Assembly: GCA_963169105.1 (NCBI GenBank)
Contig: OY720640.1
Location: forward strand, 55,801,527-55,865,526
Direction: 5' to 3'
DNA from: Ceriagrion tenellum
Taxonomy: Eukaryota > Arthropoda > Insecta > Odonata > Coenagrionidae
DNA: 64,000 bases
A program made the position numbers and the translations under genes. The notes beneath the pieces are model-generated. The model did not search any database. It saw only the letters and a program-made list of their open reading frames with translations, and had not been told where the DNA came from. Shown here piece after piece: positions 47,201-59,749 of this stretch (the stretch's first letter is position 1; each line of letters begins with the position of its first letter).

Positions 47201-50200
47201 CAAAATACTCGGTTCCAAATGTTTTTTTCATATTTTTACGAATGAGGCCGTTATTCCAAAAACATATTTGCTGTTAAGTGAAGATTTTATTCCAAAATAT
47301 ATTTTCTGAAGAAAATGTTTGCTAATTTCAGTTTCAATCTTGAAAATTGGAAGCAATATGCATTATAGAGTAGAAAATAACGACGTAATTCTTACAGACG
47401 ACTTTTTAAAAACGTTCACCTCGTCGCCAATAGCGGAAGCCTCTCCTTTCAGAGTTTTCATGGTACCCGCAAAATCAGTCCGGTAAAATGATAGCATTGC
47501 CATAGTTCGGTAACTAGCTCTTTTCGAGAATTAACACTTCGTGTTCATTGAGCGTTCCTGAAAATCACATCCGCAACGACCCTGCAAGGTTAGACATGTC
47601 AACGGAATGCTCACATGCCGCACAGTCTCAAGATAGAACAAGAAACTACGTACTCGACAGAGAGAACATAAGTATGTGATATGGAGAAACAGTTTTGAAT
47701 ATCACTGAGTTAAAGAGAAAGATAAATGAGAAATCGTAGGAAAAATTAAGCGGAGGAAAGGAAGCCTAAGTATTTTAAGGAGACAACGAACCTGGAGTAG
47801 GGAATTAATGAAGTCTAAGTGTGTTTGAGGAGAAAGTATTGGGAAAACTTGGGACTTCGGCAGACTAAGAGAGGATGAGGTAATAAGGGAAGATTGGCTG
47901 CAGACGATATACATGGAGTATGATGAGCAAGCAGGGAGGAGGCAGAAAAAGACAAGTAACTTCGCCAACATGATAGCATCCGTAATAAACCATTTACAGT
48001 GTTAATATCGACAAGTGCTCGAAGACAAGGTGGGCCTTCCCAGTAGAGTTGGACATCGTAGTCAACTCGATATAAATCGATCTGTTGCAAGTCAACTCCT
48101 GAAAATATCTGGTGCTATAGATTCGTATTCTCGTGACTCCTACCGAGCTATGACAACGCAAACAGTTTTCACAAGTATTCTGCAGGCTAAATGAAAACAC
48201 CGAATTTCATTGATCAATATCGATTGAGGAGATTTGAAACTTTTCACAGTGGTGTATAAGATAAGTATCGTTCTTGTTCTGCTAGCATAAATGCTAACGG
48301 TGCCTTATTTTATAGATGGCTCTCGAATATTCGTTGAAATTTCATTCCCCGAAAACAAATAATGTAAGAGAGCACTATTAATTTCACAGATAGCATAAAA
48401 TTTGTCTAAACAAAACCTTGACTAAATTTATTTGTCAACTCATTGCAGCAAAAACCACATCCCTATCTTTTCAAATAAGGATGATATGATAACTTAACAG
48501 ATATTATACCAACGAGGCAACAAATGTCCTCGTGGGTAAGAGCTTTAATTTGCTTAACAAACCTTGGCGATTAGTGACACTAATCAAAACATGCCTTAGA
48601 GAAAAAGAGCCGAGGAGAATATGAAACCAAAGTCATGGTCTGGTTGCTGAAAGTATCAAAGTTAACAACAGTCACCACATGCAAAAATGGAAACAAAATT
48701 TCAAAATCGATTTTCGTTGAACATTTGGTGCAAAATCATAACAGCAACCGTGAAAAACCATCGACAATGGAAATATCGAACGTCGAATACCATTCTATAT
48801 TCCCTGACTATAGTACATGGATGCGAATCCTCTTACAGAACCCTCCACCGCTGCCCTCTTTCCCGTGTTGGGTCATCCTCACCCCTTCTCTGAAGCTCAA
48901 CTGCCCACCATCACAACGCCAAGACCGGTGTCGGAGAGCACCCTTTCTAGCGAAGCGGAAGGCGGCGAGATGGACGAACGAGAAGGGAACGTCTTGAGGG
49001 GCGGCGGCGGTGAATGGAGAGGGGGAGTCCCGAAGATAAGAAATGGCTTGCGTAGGGCGGCGATGGAAAATTTCCTCCCCACCTCTTCCCCCCCACGTCG
49101 CCGATAAGGCGCGAAATAATTCCCCAGTAAACGTATTCAAACGGCCGTCGCGAGAGAGGATTCAAGTTTTTCCTCGATTAGCGGAGACGCGTTTAGTTAT
49201 TACGGTGCACCTCTACCTCAGGCAATGGGCATCAGGGAAATTTTTTTCTCCAAGTAAAAAATGTTAAACATCGTAATGTTTTGTTGAGGAGGCAAATACG
49301 AACGGGAGAATGCAATTCCCTCGCTCGGCTCGAGTAACTCTCGCCGAAACATTATCTACGACATCGTCATTTTTTCATTTTCTAATTCAACGAATGCTCA
49401 CATCCACGAGAAAAACCGTCTTGCATTTGGTACAAGAAGATATCATATCAGTTACTTTATTGAAGATGATTGATTTTTCGGCACGGGGTATATTCTGCTA
49501 AAAGTAAATGTATCTTCAAAAAAAACTGCATTATCACCTCCAGAAAGAGGAATACCAAGATAAAAAGCCAACCAAGGACTAGAGGTAAATGATTACGGCG
49601 AGACAATGTTAAAATAGTACAGTCAGTTTCAGCCCCAATTCCTCTCGTACAAATAAATGAGCTGCTTAATTCATATATTTGATATTTTGCAACTTTATAC
49701 ACATTTTGAAGCTCAGAAAATGTTCCAAATATATTTGAAAACAATTTTCCACTTTTCTCTACAAATGTTTAAAAAATGTAAGGGACAAAGTGATCACTGA
49801 TATAGAGTACATACATAAGGAGGCTGTCCCAGCGTATTGTGTGATGGACGTGTCACATTGAAGTTTGTAGATAACGAAACATTCCCTAGCAACCTACCAC
49901 TGTATTTGTTTCCATTAATTTCGGTATGATTAAAATTACCATTGCTTTTTTTAAGTAGCTTCTCCTAAAGCATGCTATCATAATAATCACTACCGAGATT
50001 CCAAGAGAAGTATAATCCCTGTAATAATTCCTTATGACCGAAAATTAAATTCTTCAAAACGATAAAATGAAAGACATATTATTAAGATACAAACTTAAGT
50101 TATTTTGAAATGCAGACGTAAGGCACAACTACGGGAAAAGTATAAATAAAAGACATTGAAGGAGACGATACACCGTTTGAATAGAGAGGCGCAGAATCTT

Positions 50201-50979
50201 CTAAGTATTAGTTCAATATTGGAATTAATTTGGATGCACATGCCACGAGGCTGCTTCGGTATTTTAAGTAGGTACGATTAACGAAAATTTTTTGAGTTGG
50301 TTTTAAATGAAAATTAGCGCCGATACACACGTGCATCTGCAAAAAAAAACGTAAAAACCAAATAACGAACTAAAACAATGAACTTTTTGCTCGCTGTCAG
50401 CGGAATCTCAGGTCAAATCAACTAGACTGCTTCATCCATTCCACAAAAGAAAAAGCAGTTTCATCGATTTGCAGTCAATATATTTCAGACTTCCCCATCA
50501 TAATCCTGTGGTGCATCTATTAATAATTTCAAATTTTCGAGCGTAAATACATATCTGTCAATTGCATTGAGTTCTAAGTTAATTAGAGTTTTACGAGTAC
50601 AGTAGATTTGGCGCGAACTCACCAGAGGAGCAATGAATCATTTGAAGTCTAATCCTCACGTGTAGGATTTCATTCCTCTTCTCGCACTTATCGAGATGAA
50701 ATAGTGTTTTATTGCCAGTGTTAATTAAGTACAACAGCTGGCCCAAATATGTACACAAAAAAGGCAATCCTAACTTACATTGCTTTTGAGGGATAGAAAG
50801 AAATGTCACATCGAAATTCGAAGTCCGTCAAGTTCAAATCCCTCCCGCGCGTCATATCACCCTGTTAAATGTTTAACATTTATTTTGGAAATAATCATTC
50901 CAAAGGCCCTATGCTAGTCATCATTTGACATGAAAAGAAATCAGCCACGGAAGGATGGTCGCAGGTAGTATGATGGGTA
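44226..50979. other. Long spacer with no supported gene
   Basis: 44330-44700 is G-rich on the plus strand, and 48830-49120 is GC-rich with CpG steps. The 208-codon minus frame over 44197-44823 is Ser/Pro-rich and reflects base bias. 45.2-47.7 kb is plain AT-rich DNA. A 22-base phrase containing GAATATTAACA is repeated once with one change near 46097 and 46605. No mobile element is recognisable. Confidence 0.5.
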
Positions 50980-51480
50980 TATATCAAGGAATAAATGTCC
51001 AAGGAAAATAAAATTACAGTATACAAACGTCTACCACTTTCCGCTATATTGCATGGACGCGAAACTTGAGTATGGCAGGATAAGCAAGAGCGTAGTCTAA
51101 ACGCAGAAGGAATTCGGTACTTCAGATATATTTTCGGCAAATTTAGGTTGGATAGAACAAGAAATGTGATTAAATATTGTGGGATGGATGCTCCGATAAT
51201 GGACATTTACGTATAAAAGGAGCATGCTTCTTTGGGTAGATCATGTTGAGAGAATGGGTGAAAGTCGAACAGCAGACCAGATTTATGATAGAGGAGTGAA
51301 TTGTGTGAGAGGAAGGGGGAAATCACGGATTGGACAGCATGTAGGAAATGCTTAAATATATGTAATATAGGAACTATATATATATAACATAGGAAAAATA
51401 GGACAGCATGTAATCACGGATAGGACAGCATATAGGAAATTATTAAAGGAGAGACAGCTTCCAAGACCCCACGCAATAAC
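50980..51480 (+). pseudogene. LINE C-terminal fragment
   Basis: In broken frames the plus strand reads NVYHFPLYCMDAKLEYG (a decayed LLYGSExW box), then a region like RYLRxIFG near 51115-51135, RTRNVI near 51160, and RSMLLWVDHVERMGESRTA at about 51218-51275, then VRGRGKSRIG. This order is typical of the C-terminus of RTE/R1-like LINE proteins. Local duplicated phrases (ATCACGGATWGGACAGCAT) at about 51323 and 51412 lie in its 3' part. Confidence 0.65.
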
Positions 51481-51549
51481 TTTTCTGAACTCGATTCTGT
51501 TTCCTGTTTTGATTTGTTTTCTCCAAGAATTAATATATCGTAGCATTCA

Positions 51550-51815
51550 TAAATTTAGAGTGTAACTTATACGAACTAGGACTTGTACCTTAACAAGTGT
51601 ACTGCATGTTGGAGCGTTCGTCTTCGCAGCACTATCCTAGTTCCTGATTTGACGATGCGTTGTTCCTCTGACTGCTATTTGGTTCTGCGCCTAGCGGCCA
51701 GAGGACCGAGGTTCTCGTTTAAATTGGGACGAGTGCTGCATGTCTGGTATGGAATCCCTGTATCATACACCCCAGTGGTAGCTTGCACGATATTTCTAAG
51801 ATGTAGATGTAGAAA
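51550..51815 (+). mobile_element. Family B-like LINE 3' untranslated end
   Basis: The end reads GCATGTCTGGTATGGAA, then ATACACCCCAGTGGTAGCTTGC, then GATGTAGATGTAG at about 51800-51812, paralleling the family B terminus at 59160-59228. It holds no coding part. The divergence suggests an old copy or a sister family. The longest shared block is broken by substitutions. Confidence 0.5.
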
Positions 51816-52559
51816 ATTTAGGATTAAAATCTTTTGATCCTCCTTAGCCCGAGATGTATCGGGGTGAGCGATATGCAGGTATGAAGATAAACATGAATAA
51901 ATCTATTACAGCGGATGGTTAGAATCATTCGAAGCAATGGCTACTGGGAGACAAGAATTGGAAGCGATGTTTAATCTTATCGTGAAGATCTCCACAGATT
52001 CTTTCGTAAACTGTATGAATGAATGAATGAAAATGAATTTACTGATCTAGGACATGAAATCCTCTAAGATCAGGAAACAATTATATGATAAGTAAATCAT
52101 GGAAACAACACTATACAGACTTAATTGCCGTGAAGGATCACCAAATGAACACAAAGGAGTCGAGTCTCTTCATTAAAAGAGAAATTACATTATGAAATTT
52201 ATAATGATAAGAACATATAATGGAGTTAGGAAATAATTGTAAAGATATCAACAAACACATACAATAACGAATAAAATAGATATAGAGACCATAACAAACG
52301 ATCACTTATAAAGGCAATGATTGATAAAGAGGACAGCTACCCTTAAGAGTGCCTCCCTAGAGCTACGGTAGAAGTTATGTAGGAAAATAGTGAGAGAGCC
52401 ATTTCCCTAAGTTGGAAAGAGCATAAGAGGGCCCATGGATTCACAACAGATGAATACATCAGGCATTTCCGAACAATCAGCCTCCAAAACAGCTCATGAA
52501 AAAGCACTTTAAAAAAAAGGTGCTTGAGAGGAGTAAAGAATACCATCAGTAATTAATAC
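51816..52559. other. Spacer with no supported gene
   Basis: No gene is recognisable. A short TGAA tetranucleotide run lies at about 52016-52035. Confidence 0.5.
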
Positions 52560-52710
52560 GCGAAGCAATAGAAATTGCAAAACGACCTGATAAAAGCAAC
52601 AGAGTAGATGGTCCGTATAAACGGCCTAAGAAAAAAATCCACCTAGATCGGGTATCAAACCCTTATGCTTGCTGGGCCAATACGAAGACCACTACGCTAC
52701 TCAGACTTCC
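52560..52710 (-). mobile_element. tRNA-derived SINE head
   Basis: On the minus strand TAGCGTAGTGGTC (52687-52699) is a good A box and GGGTTTGATACCC (52650-52662) a good B box, with a tRNA-like middle, TTGGCCCAGCAAGC. Upstream GAAGTCTGAG marks the start. The body and tail leftward of 52640 are poorly defined. A SINE is more likely than a tRNA gene because the acceptor stem halves do not pair. Confidence 0.6.
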
Positions 52711-54059
52711 TGCGCAATGCGCTGCGAATTGGCCCTGCAAGTCCGTGGTCCCATTCCCAGTAGGACAATTTCTATGACTTTCTTTATCGGTTTTCGGCAG
52801 AATATGAGACATCTTCAGAGAAGACAGTTATAATCTCAGGGCGATTTGGAAAACATACCTTCCAGCAGAAAGATATAACTAATCGCATTTCTAAATATTA
52901 AAAATTCTCTCCGACAATGCCTCAACCTTCGTGGTAGTTCAAACACATAGAGAAAAGCAGGTTTAACACTTCATTCTCCAGACGACGCTCTCAAAACAAG
53001 AAGCGAAACGTTAGTTTTTTTCACTAAGAGTGTATCAGTACTATAAAAATTCTTATACAATTGACAGCAATATTTCCCGAAAAACAAAATTACTAAGATG
53101 TTCAAGATATTATAGATCTCAAAGCATCGATCTCATAGCTAAATTATTGAGCAATCGGCCAAAAGACGAATAAATTTCTGCAAGTTTAGAAAAATACACG
53201 AATGGCTGACGAAAAAAACACTGACGACACCATGCGACAGGCGTATGACGCTCAGCCCATCACGCTCACCCGGTGCACGATTGTAAACGACCGCAGCCTC
53301 GTACGAAAATAAAACCAAACATTCATCAACAGCTGGAATGCAAATACGGCCCGCCATGTACGAATAATCAACGACACCCACCCACGCTGATCAAAGGACA
53401 AAACATCGGAAAGAGATTGACGGGCCCGAGATGAGCGGCCACGGTCACGGACGAGGCGTAGAAAAACTGAGCGGTCTTATCCATCCATAAGATGAATTCG
53501 GCAGCCGTGGGATGGTCTAAATACAGCATTCACCAACTAAATCCTAACACTAAGCGTGTCGTCATGAGTTATCTATTTCGCCCAGGGCAGCGTCCGATGA
53601 GTATGGGTATGGCGAAACTTGGAGGCATTAATCAGAGGAGAATAGGACTCAGCGAAGGCGAATCAAGCGTTGATGAGGAGCAAAGGTACAAGGGACTCCC
53701 GAGAGTACCTCAGGAGGAAGGCTCGGACGCTTCTTCCCACATCTCTTGCATGATTTTCTCTTTTTTTCGTCACGCTTTTCCAATGCGTGTGCCATCAATT
53801 TTCGCTATGCCTAAATATTTCGTACGGTTTCTATCGCGTAGTGCATCTCTGTGAGTATTCTATTTTATTTCCACCGTATGTAAGAATTCTTGCATTTCGG
53901 CAGCCAGAAAATTGTATGGAGCCATCAATCTCCAATAAAAAAGCGAAAAATAAATTACGAAGAGGACAACTCTGGCATTTCATAAGTATGTAAGAGTTTC
54001 AAAAATTATCTACGACTTTGAGTCGCCGACTTTGAAAAGCACTAAAGGAGACAAAACAA
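52711..54059. other. Spacer with no supported gene
   Basis: Several frames of up to 120 codons (for example 53492-53854 plus and 53139-53381 minus) show no recognisable family and overlap frames on the other strand. Confidence 0.5.
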
Positions 54060-54560
54060 TGAGGTTTCTCCGACGACTGGGGAATAAAATAAGAATAGAT
54101 ATGATGGGAAATCTCACCCTACGTAAGAAACTCCATGTGACACCCATAAATAAGACAATCAGAAGTGAACAGCTGAGGTAGTTCGAAAAATTGAGGACAT
54201 CGATGCCTTCGCAGAGCTAGGCAGCATTATATAAAGTAGAAGAGCAGTGAATTCTTCACGGGTCAAACATCGAGACAGGTCATCCATTTCTGCCTGTCAC
54301 GGTGGGGATAGAGAACCTAACCCGCTGTTTCACTCGAGGATCCATATCCACTATTCGCTGGGAAAGACTAGTTCTTACGTAGAGAAGCAATGTTCGCCAA
54401 AACCATAAAAGTGGCCCTTGACTGGACTAGATCGTGAGCTCAGCCAAACCTCGACATCCAACGGATAGAAGAGGATTGGTTTTTCTAAGTTCCAGAGCAT
54501 GAACTCTTGCAGTATGGAAATAATTTATCATTTTCATGTTATTTCACGTGGTTGTATAAA
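54060..54560 (+). pseudogene. RTE-like LINE C-terminal fragment
   Basis: The plus strand begins MRFLRRLGNKIRIDMMG then LTLRKKLHVTPINKTI and SEQLR, the usual sequence after the reverse transcriptase in RTE-type elements (RFLRR, NxxIRxxLxV, QLRWFGHL). It decays through several stops to RHPTDRRGLVF at about 54450-54485. It is related in style to, but not the same as, the fragments at 21.7-22.6 and 51.0-51.5 kb. Confidence 0.65.
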
Positions 54561-55859
54561 TATTGAACATTTCATTTATAGGAAGATATTTCTGAAGCAC
54601 TACCACAGAAGGGAATAGATGACAACCGCTGACAAGTTTTAAGACTATACGTTTGTGCTGACACATGGTGCAGAATAAATGAAACTCTTGGCCGCTACGG
54701 CGGAATGCTGGTAAAATTTTAGGTCATCTGCACCAATAAATATCAACGGGAGAGTAAGAGAAGGGTTACTTTGAGGTAAATACTTGAATATGTACGCACG
54801 ATATACCTATACTATAATTGTAACGTTATTGCCGCTTTTTGGATAACAGCCTTGCTGCAAAGAAACTATAGTTTCTTTAGTACTTGCGCGAGCATATTCG
54901 GCATAGATGATCAGATGTTGCTTCAAAATTAACATGGCGTTAACAAAGTTTCCACGATTTCAGGACTAAATTTTCATAAAATAGAGCCCTTCAATACTGT
55001 GCGTTCGTTTTTGAAACTCTCCTCGCATCAATTCGCGTACAAATGGCCTTGTCGTCACACACGCATTGTTTGGCAACCACTATCGAAAAAGATACAAGTA
55101 GAAAATTTCAGGAGATAAAAGAAGTTTCCTAATTGATGATGTATTAGAGTAAGAGCGATTTATAAATTAAGCAAAATATTGTTTGAGCTACTGAGGGGCG
55201 GATATCGACAGTTATCACAACTTTATCATGATGATATGTCACCTCAAGTTTGAAAAATAAAAAGATCAACAAAGATTTGCAGGTAGGTGGTGAGGCTGAA
55301 GGAAACAGAGCACAGATTGGCCCAAAAAATACCCTACAAAGAATATTTTTACTATAAATCCACTTTCATCCAACAATCAATCCTTCAGCCTCTCTCTCAC
55401 TTTACTTTAGCATACCCCTTAACTCTCTTCACATCAACAATGCACGCGCCACCCCTTTTTCTCCTCATTCCAAACCTTCATTCTTCCAAAACGGCCTTCA
55501 GTATATGATATATCTTCATTAAACGCTCCATTTAACCAATTCGCCATGTCTTGATTTTCTCAAGTAACTTCTTTCCCTCCCCAAGAAGACGACACAACAC
55601 ATCGAAACCTTAGTATTCACCGATTCCATTAATAAGTAGATTAACAAAGTGGATTAATTCAACGTAAATATAGGCAACTTTCGCAAAGTGACGCCTTTCC
55701 CACTCCGAAAAATAATTTAATAATTATATAATAACATATATTGTTTAATATATACAAATATATGTAAACAATTAAAATACTTCTGGAACTCTGGGCGTAA
55801 GTGATAAAAAGTAAAATAAACTACTAAAAAGAAAGAAAATTCTCATTACAGAGCCTATT
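54561..55859. other. Spacer with one perfect palindrome
   Basis: No supported gene. A 20-bp perfect palindrome, AAAGAAACTATAGTTTCTTT, occupies 54859-54878. It could be a binding site for a symmetric dimer or chance. Confidence 0.5.
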
Positions 55860-56160
55860 ATTAGCACAGAAAATCAACTAAACCATAAGTATTTGTCGAT
55901 GTTTGATTGTTTCAATTTCTTCAGTGCTTCAAAAATTGTTCATATCATTTGGAAGCTCATTATAAAACAAGTAATCGTTATATGATGACCCTCTTGTAAA
56001 CGTCACAAAATTGCGAGGCGCAACCTTAAAGTCATCATTTCTTCTTGTCTCACAGGTGTGAACTTCTTTGTACGAGGACAAGTGGGAAATCAGATACCAT
56101 TTCTTTATATATACATATTTATCACCCTGCAAGCCACTTCACGATTACGAGCATTGCGAC
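55860..56160 (-). pseudogene. LINE C-terminal fragment
   Basis: The minus strand encodes HTCETRRNDDFKVA then LFYNELPNDMNN, with a stop directly after and a further ALKKLKQSNIDKYL-like stretch in another frame. HxxxTR followed by a YNxLP box and a short FKxxL tail is the end of many CR1-type LINE proteins. No 3' tail is recognisable at the left edge. Family membership is unresolved. Confidence 0.5.
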
Positions 56161-56649
56161 ACGGACATATAAACACGGTAATATCTAAATTACATGATCC
56201 TGAAAAAAGTCTGCAGTCAAAGCGTTCGTTTACGCCAACCTAAATCCTTAACGTTCAATTCTACAGTTTAAATAACCTTGGCGTTAGGTTGGAAATCTCC
56301 ATGCATAAACACCACACTTCAACTCGCTAAAATTGAATGCGGGGAACAAGGATAGTGCAACATTTAATCTCGTAATGGGTGTTATTCTTCGAATACGATT
56401 ACAACTACCAGCAATTCGAGAGCATAACATATCAATGCGTGCTTCACTGTTTAAGGTCTCATAAATACACAGGCCAAAACTACAGGGACAGGAGAAATAG
56501 CAATTTATTTACCCTCCTATTTCGATAAAGGAGAAGAGAAAATTCTCTATTGATAACGGTGAATCGACTTTCGACCAGCGAGGAATGTATGAAAATCACC
56601 TCTTGAAACTTCACATAGACACGCACCTTAATTGCAACTGAGCAAAATA
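56161..56649. other. Spacer with no supported gene
   Basis: Nothing recognisable. Confidence 0.5.
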
Positions 56650-57285
56650 ATAAATGGCAAAATGACCCAAAACGTATGCGGCACAGAATTAAAGAAGCTA
56701 GGTTTTTTAAAGCGTATAATAGGAGTCCTCGGATAAAAAGTCAAAGAGAGATGCTACTTCGCTCTGATTAGGCCACACCTCGAATACGCCGCGAGCACTT
56801 GGGACCATGGCCATCAAGATTTAACCAAACAAATTAATAAAATACAAAGAAAATCAGCACGCTTCGTTAAAAGCTGCTACGAGCGAACATATAGTGTCTC
56901 ACAACTTTTAGAGGGATTAAGGTGGGAGCCTAAAGACCCTAAAGACTCAGAGGTTACATGCTAGGCTTAGCTTGCTTGAGAAATTCAGAACTGATATGTT
57001 TCAGAGCGACACAGAGAATATTTTCATGACGCCTCACTACATCTCTAGGTCTGACAGAAGCGATAAAATAAGAAATACGATGCCCAACAGATAGGAACAA
57101 AACTCGTTCCTTCCACGCACAATAAGCGACCACAATAAAAACTGAGATTCACTAAATACACTCCCAAAATACACGTCACCATTTCACCTCCCAAAACCTT
57201 ACATCTTTACACGGCTGGTGACCTAACGTCCCCTGCCATACGCCCATGCGGCGGCTCGCAGGGTAGTATTTAATGTAGATGTAGA
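56650..57285 (+). mobile_element. Family A LINE 3' end, plus strand
   Basis: The plus strand encodes, across shifting frames, ELKKLGFLKRIIG, VKERCYFALIRPHLEYAAS, INKIQRKSARFVKSC, a GLRWEPK stretch, RARLSLLEKFRTD and SRSDRSDKIR. These match the minus-strand copies at 5.5 and 20.4-20.9 kb. The 3' untranslated region holds ACACGGCTGGTGACCTAACG and CGGCTCGCAGGGTAGTA and ends TGTAGATGTAGA at about 57275-57285. The copy is 5'-truncated and inactive. Confidence 0.85.
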
Positions 57286-58669
57286 CACGTACTATGTACA
57301 TCATCGAGCCCTTAAGATTTCTTAAATATATCGCGGCGTATAGTCCAGATACCCCCATTTTCCGGATACCTACACCCGGTAAGGCCAGTCGCAACGATGT
57401 TCCTCTTTTTCTCCCCTTTCCTTCCCCAATGCCCCTGCTATCTCCTTCCACCCGTTTCCCATTTTTTTCCGTGCGAGCCCTTCCTCCGAACCTTTCCTTT
57501 CCCTTCCGCTTCGAATACTCTTTCCAGATCATTTCTCCCACTCTCTCTGTCTCAACCCTTCTCCCGGGCGTCGTCTTCTCCTTTCACTCACTCACTCCTC
57601 CTTCCGTCCACCCTTTCCTTCCCCCCCTCTCCGCCCTCCTCCTTTCACCCCACTCCACCCTACCCGTCAATCTCCTTCACGTCTCAACTGCTCATTTCCC
57701 CAACGCTTTTCCCCCGCCCTCTTTCCGCCAATTTATTTTTCGCCTAGTCTTACTTTTTTCCACAACCTTGGCGAGTATTTCAAGCGTTTTGGGCGAAGTC
57801 ACAGAGACGGAAAAAGATCTGATAAGCTGTTTTTTTCTTGTCAACCAACTCGTTATGAATTTAGATGGAAAAAAACTTTTTCACATTGTCCATTTATAAC
57901 GTGGATAAACAAAGTTTTCGTTGATAATGGGTAACAACATGTATTCGCTTTAATTTTTTTTAAAAAATATATAAAAGTTTTAAATTTAAAAAATACGCTG
58001 AGAGGGAAAAAATAAAGCGAAAAGTTACCAGATGCGATGAAGAAAAGGAGAGTTGACTTCTTCGGCCAAATAAAGACGACAGAAAACGTTACACTAACAA
58101 AACGAATTTTAAGCACGTTTTGTAAGAGAATGAACGACAACCAGTGCATCCAAAGAATAAGGAAATACATGTCAGAAATGACGAAAACGGAAGGCATACT
58201 ACAGAATAAAACTTAAAGGGTTTCCGGCAGAAGGAAACCTTTGGAGACTCCCTGGGGGAAGAGATAATCCACAGCTTTAGAACCCCAGTTTTAAAGTGAA
58301 TTACCATGCCCCGAAGTAGCTGTCCAAAAAATTTCAAACTATAGCCAGCCTTCCCAGAATATCCGGTCCAATATTCAATAAAAACCAGAGTTAATAAAGA
58401 TATTCAGTGTTATTGTCTGTTATTGGCAACTTAAATATCCTTCCTGGGCAAGTTTTATAGTATGTTACGAATAAACCTTCCCCAGTTTCAATCCCGCTAT
58501 GATATTCACCTAACCAAAATGAATAGGACGGAAAAGGAAGCCACAGCGTTAAAAGGTTCTTAATCATTTCCTTCTGACTAGGAGGCATCGCGTGATGGAT
58601 TTTACGGGAGCTGAACCTTTTTTTCTGAAACTGGAGAGATAATGCCGGAAAAATATCACGTCTTTCTCT
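57286..58669. other. Spacer with a polypyrimidine tract
   Basis: 57390-57720 is strongly C- and T-rich on the plus strand. The overlapping frames of 201 and 116 codons there are Ser/Pro/Phe-rich in both registers, which fits base bias rather than coding. The rest is AT-rich with no recognisable element. Confidence 0.55.
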
Positions 58670-59228
58670 CCTAACGGACTAAATTTCAGGAAAATCATTT
58701 CTCTTTGTGACGTTTTCTTTGTGACTTTGTGACATTCATCATTGTGACGACGTAAAAAACATACTATTAACCCCCTCGTACTACGGCAGATTAGATCGCG
58801 CCAATAAAATTAGAGAGCTAGATTGTAGAACCGATAGGTATAAAATGTCATTTTTTCCGCCTACCATTCGGGACCATAACAGCTGTGATCGTCGTCATGA
58901 ATAGTTCGAATTGTGACAATAGGCAGACAGTAAATCTTTCTCTTTATATTCTCTACGTTCTTATTTATGCATGATGTAAATATTGATGTTCTTATTATTT
59001 TCATGATATTTTGAATATGTAGTAGTAGTCTATTTATCCCTTGCATGTTGGAACGATTGACGATAGTATGTTTCTTGGTTAGTAGATTGTTAATTGGCGC
59101 GTTGCATGTGTGGTACGCTGGTTTCAATGTAGTTTCGGTGTTCTACCGTATCATTCATGCATGCCTGGTGTGGAAGCACCCCCTGCCACACACCCTTTGG
59201 GTGGCTTGCAGGGTATGACGTAGATGTA
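58670..59228 (+). mobile_element. Family B LINE 3' end, plus strand
   Basis: Starts near CTAAATTTCAGGAAAA and continues with DNA nearly the reverse complement of 59229-59400, then CGATAGGTATAAAATG and a long 3' untranslated region. That region includes GCGCGTTGCATGTGTGG, GTTTCAATGTAGTTTCGG, CCCCCTGCCACACACCC and the tail GTAGATGTA at 59220-59228. It directly abuts the inverted LINE at 59229, so the two make an inverted repeat with arms of about 170-220 bp. Confidence 0.8.
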
Positions 59229-59749
59229 TGGTCCTGAATGGTACGCGGAAAAATGAAATTTCATACCTATCAGTTCTACAATCTATCTCTAATTTTATTG
59301 GCGCGATCTAATCCGTCATAGTACGAGGGGGTTAATAGTACGTCGAGGTTAATTTTTACGTCGTCAGAGAAATTTTTTTCCTGAAATTTAGTAAGGAGGT
59401 TAAGCCTATAATTTAATCTACGCTGTGATAGCGATTCCCATCCCAATTCTTCTAACAATCCAGACACACTGGCAAACTTATCGTAGCATCGTTTTAAAAA
59501 CCTAGCTCCTCTTCGCTGCACGCGATCTAATTCCGATATCAACCCCGCTTCATATGGATCCCATACACTGGCAGCATAATCCAGATGAGGCCTAGAGATT
59601 GAAAAATAACAACGTTCTTTCACTTTCTCATCACATTTTCCGAGTATTCTCTTGATAAAGCCTAGCTTCCTGCATGCTTGACCGCATATTTCCCGAATAT
59701 GTTTTCCCCAAGATATGTCGTGAGTAATTGTGACCCCTAAGTACTTAAC

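Noticed and set aside
50835..50850. tRNA-like AGTTCAAATCCC
   Set aside because: Isolated B-box-like string with no further SINE or tRNA features.
53492..53854. 120-codon plus-strand frame starting MNSAAVGWSKY
   Set aside because: Looks somewhat protein-like but matches no family I know and has no supporting context.
57294..57899. 201-codon plus-strand open frame
   Set aside because: A second register over the same polypyrimidine tract is also open and similarly Ser/Pro/Phe-rich; no motif.
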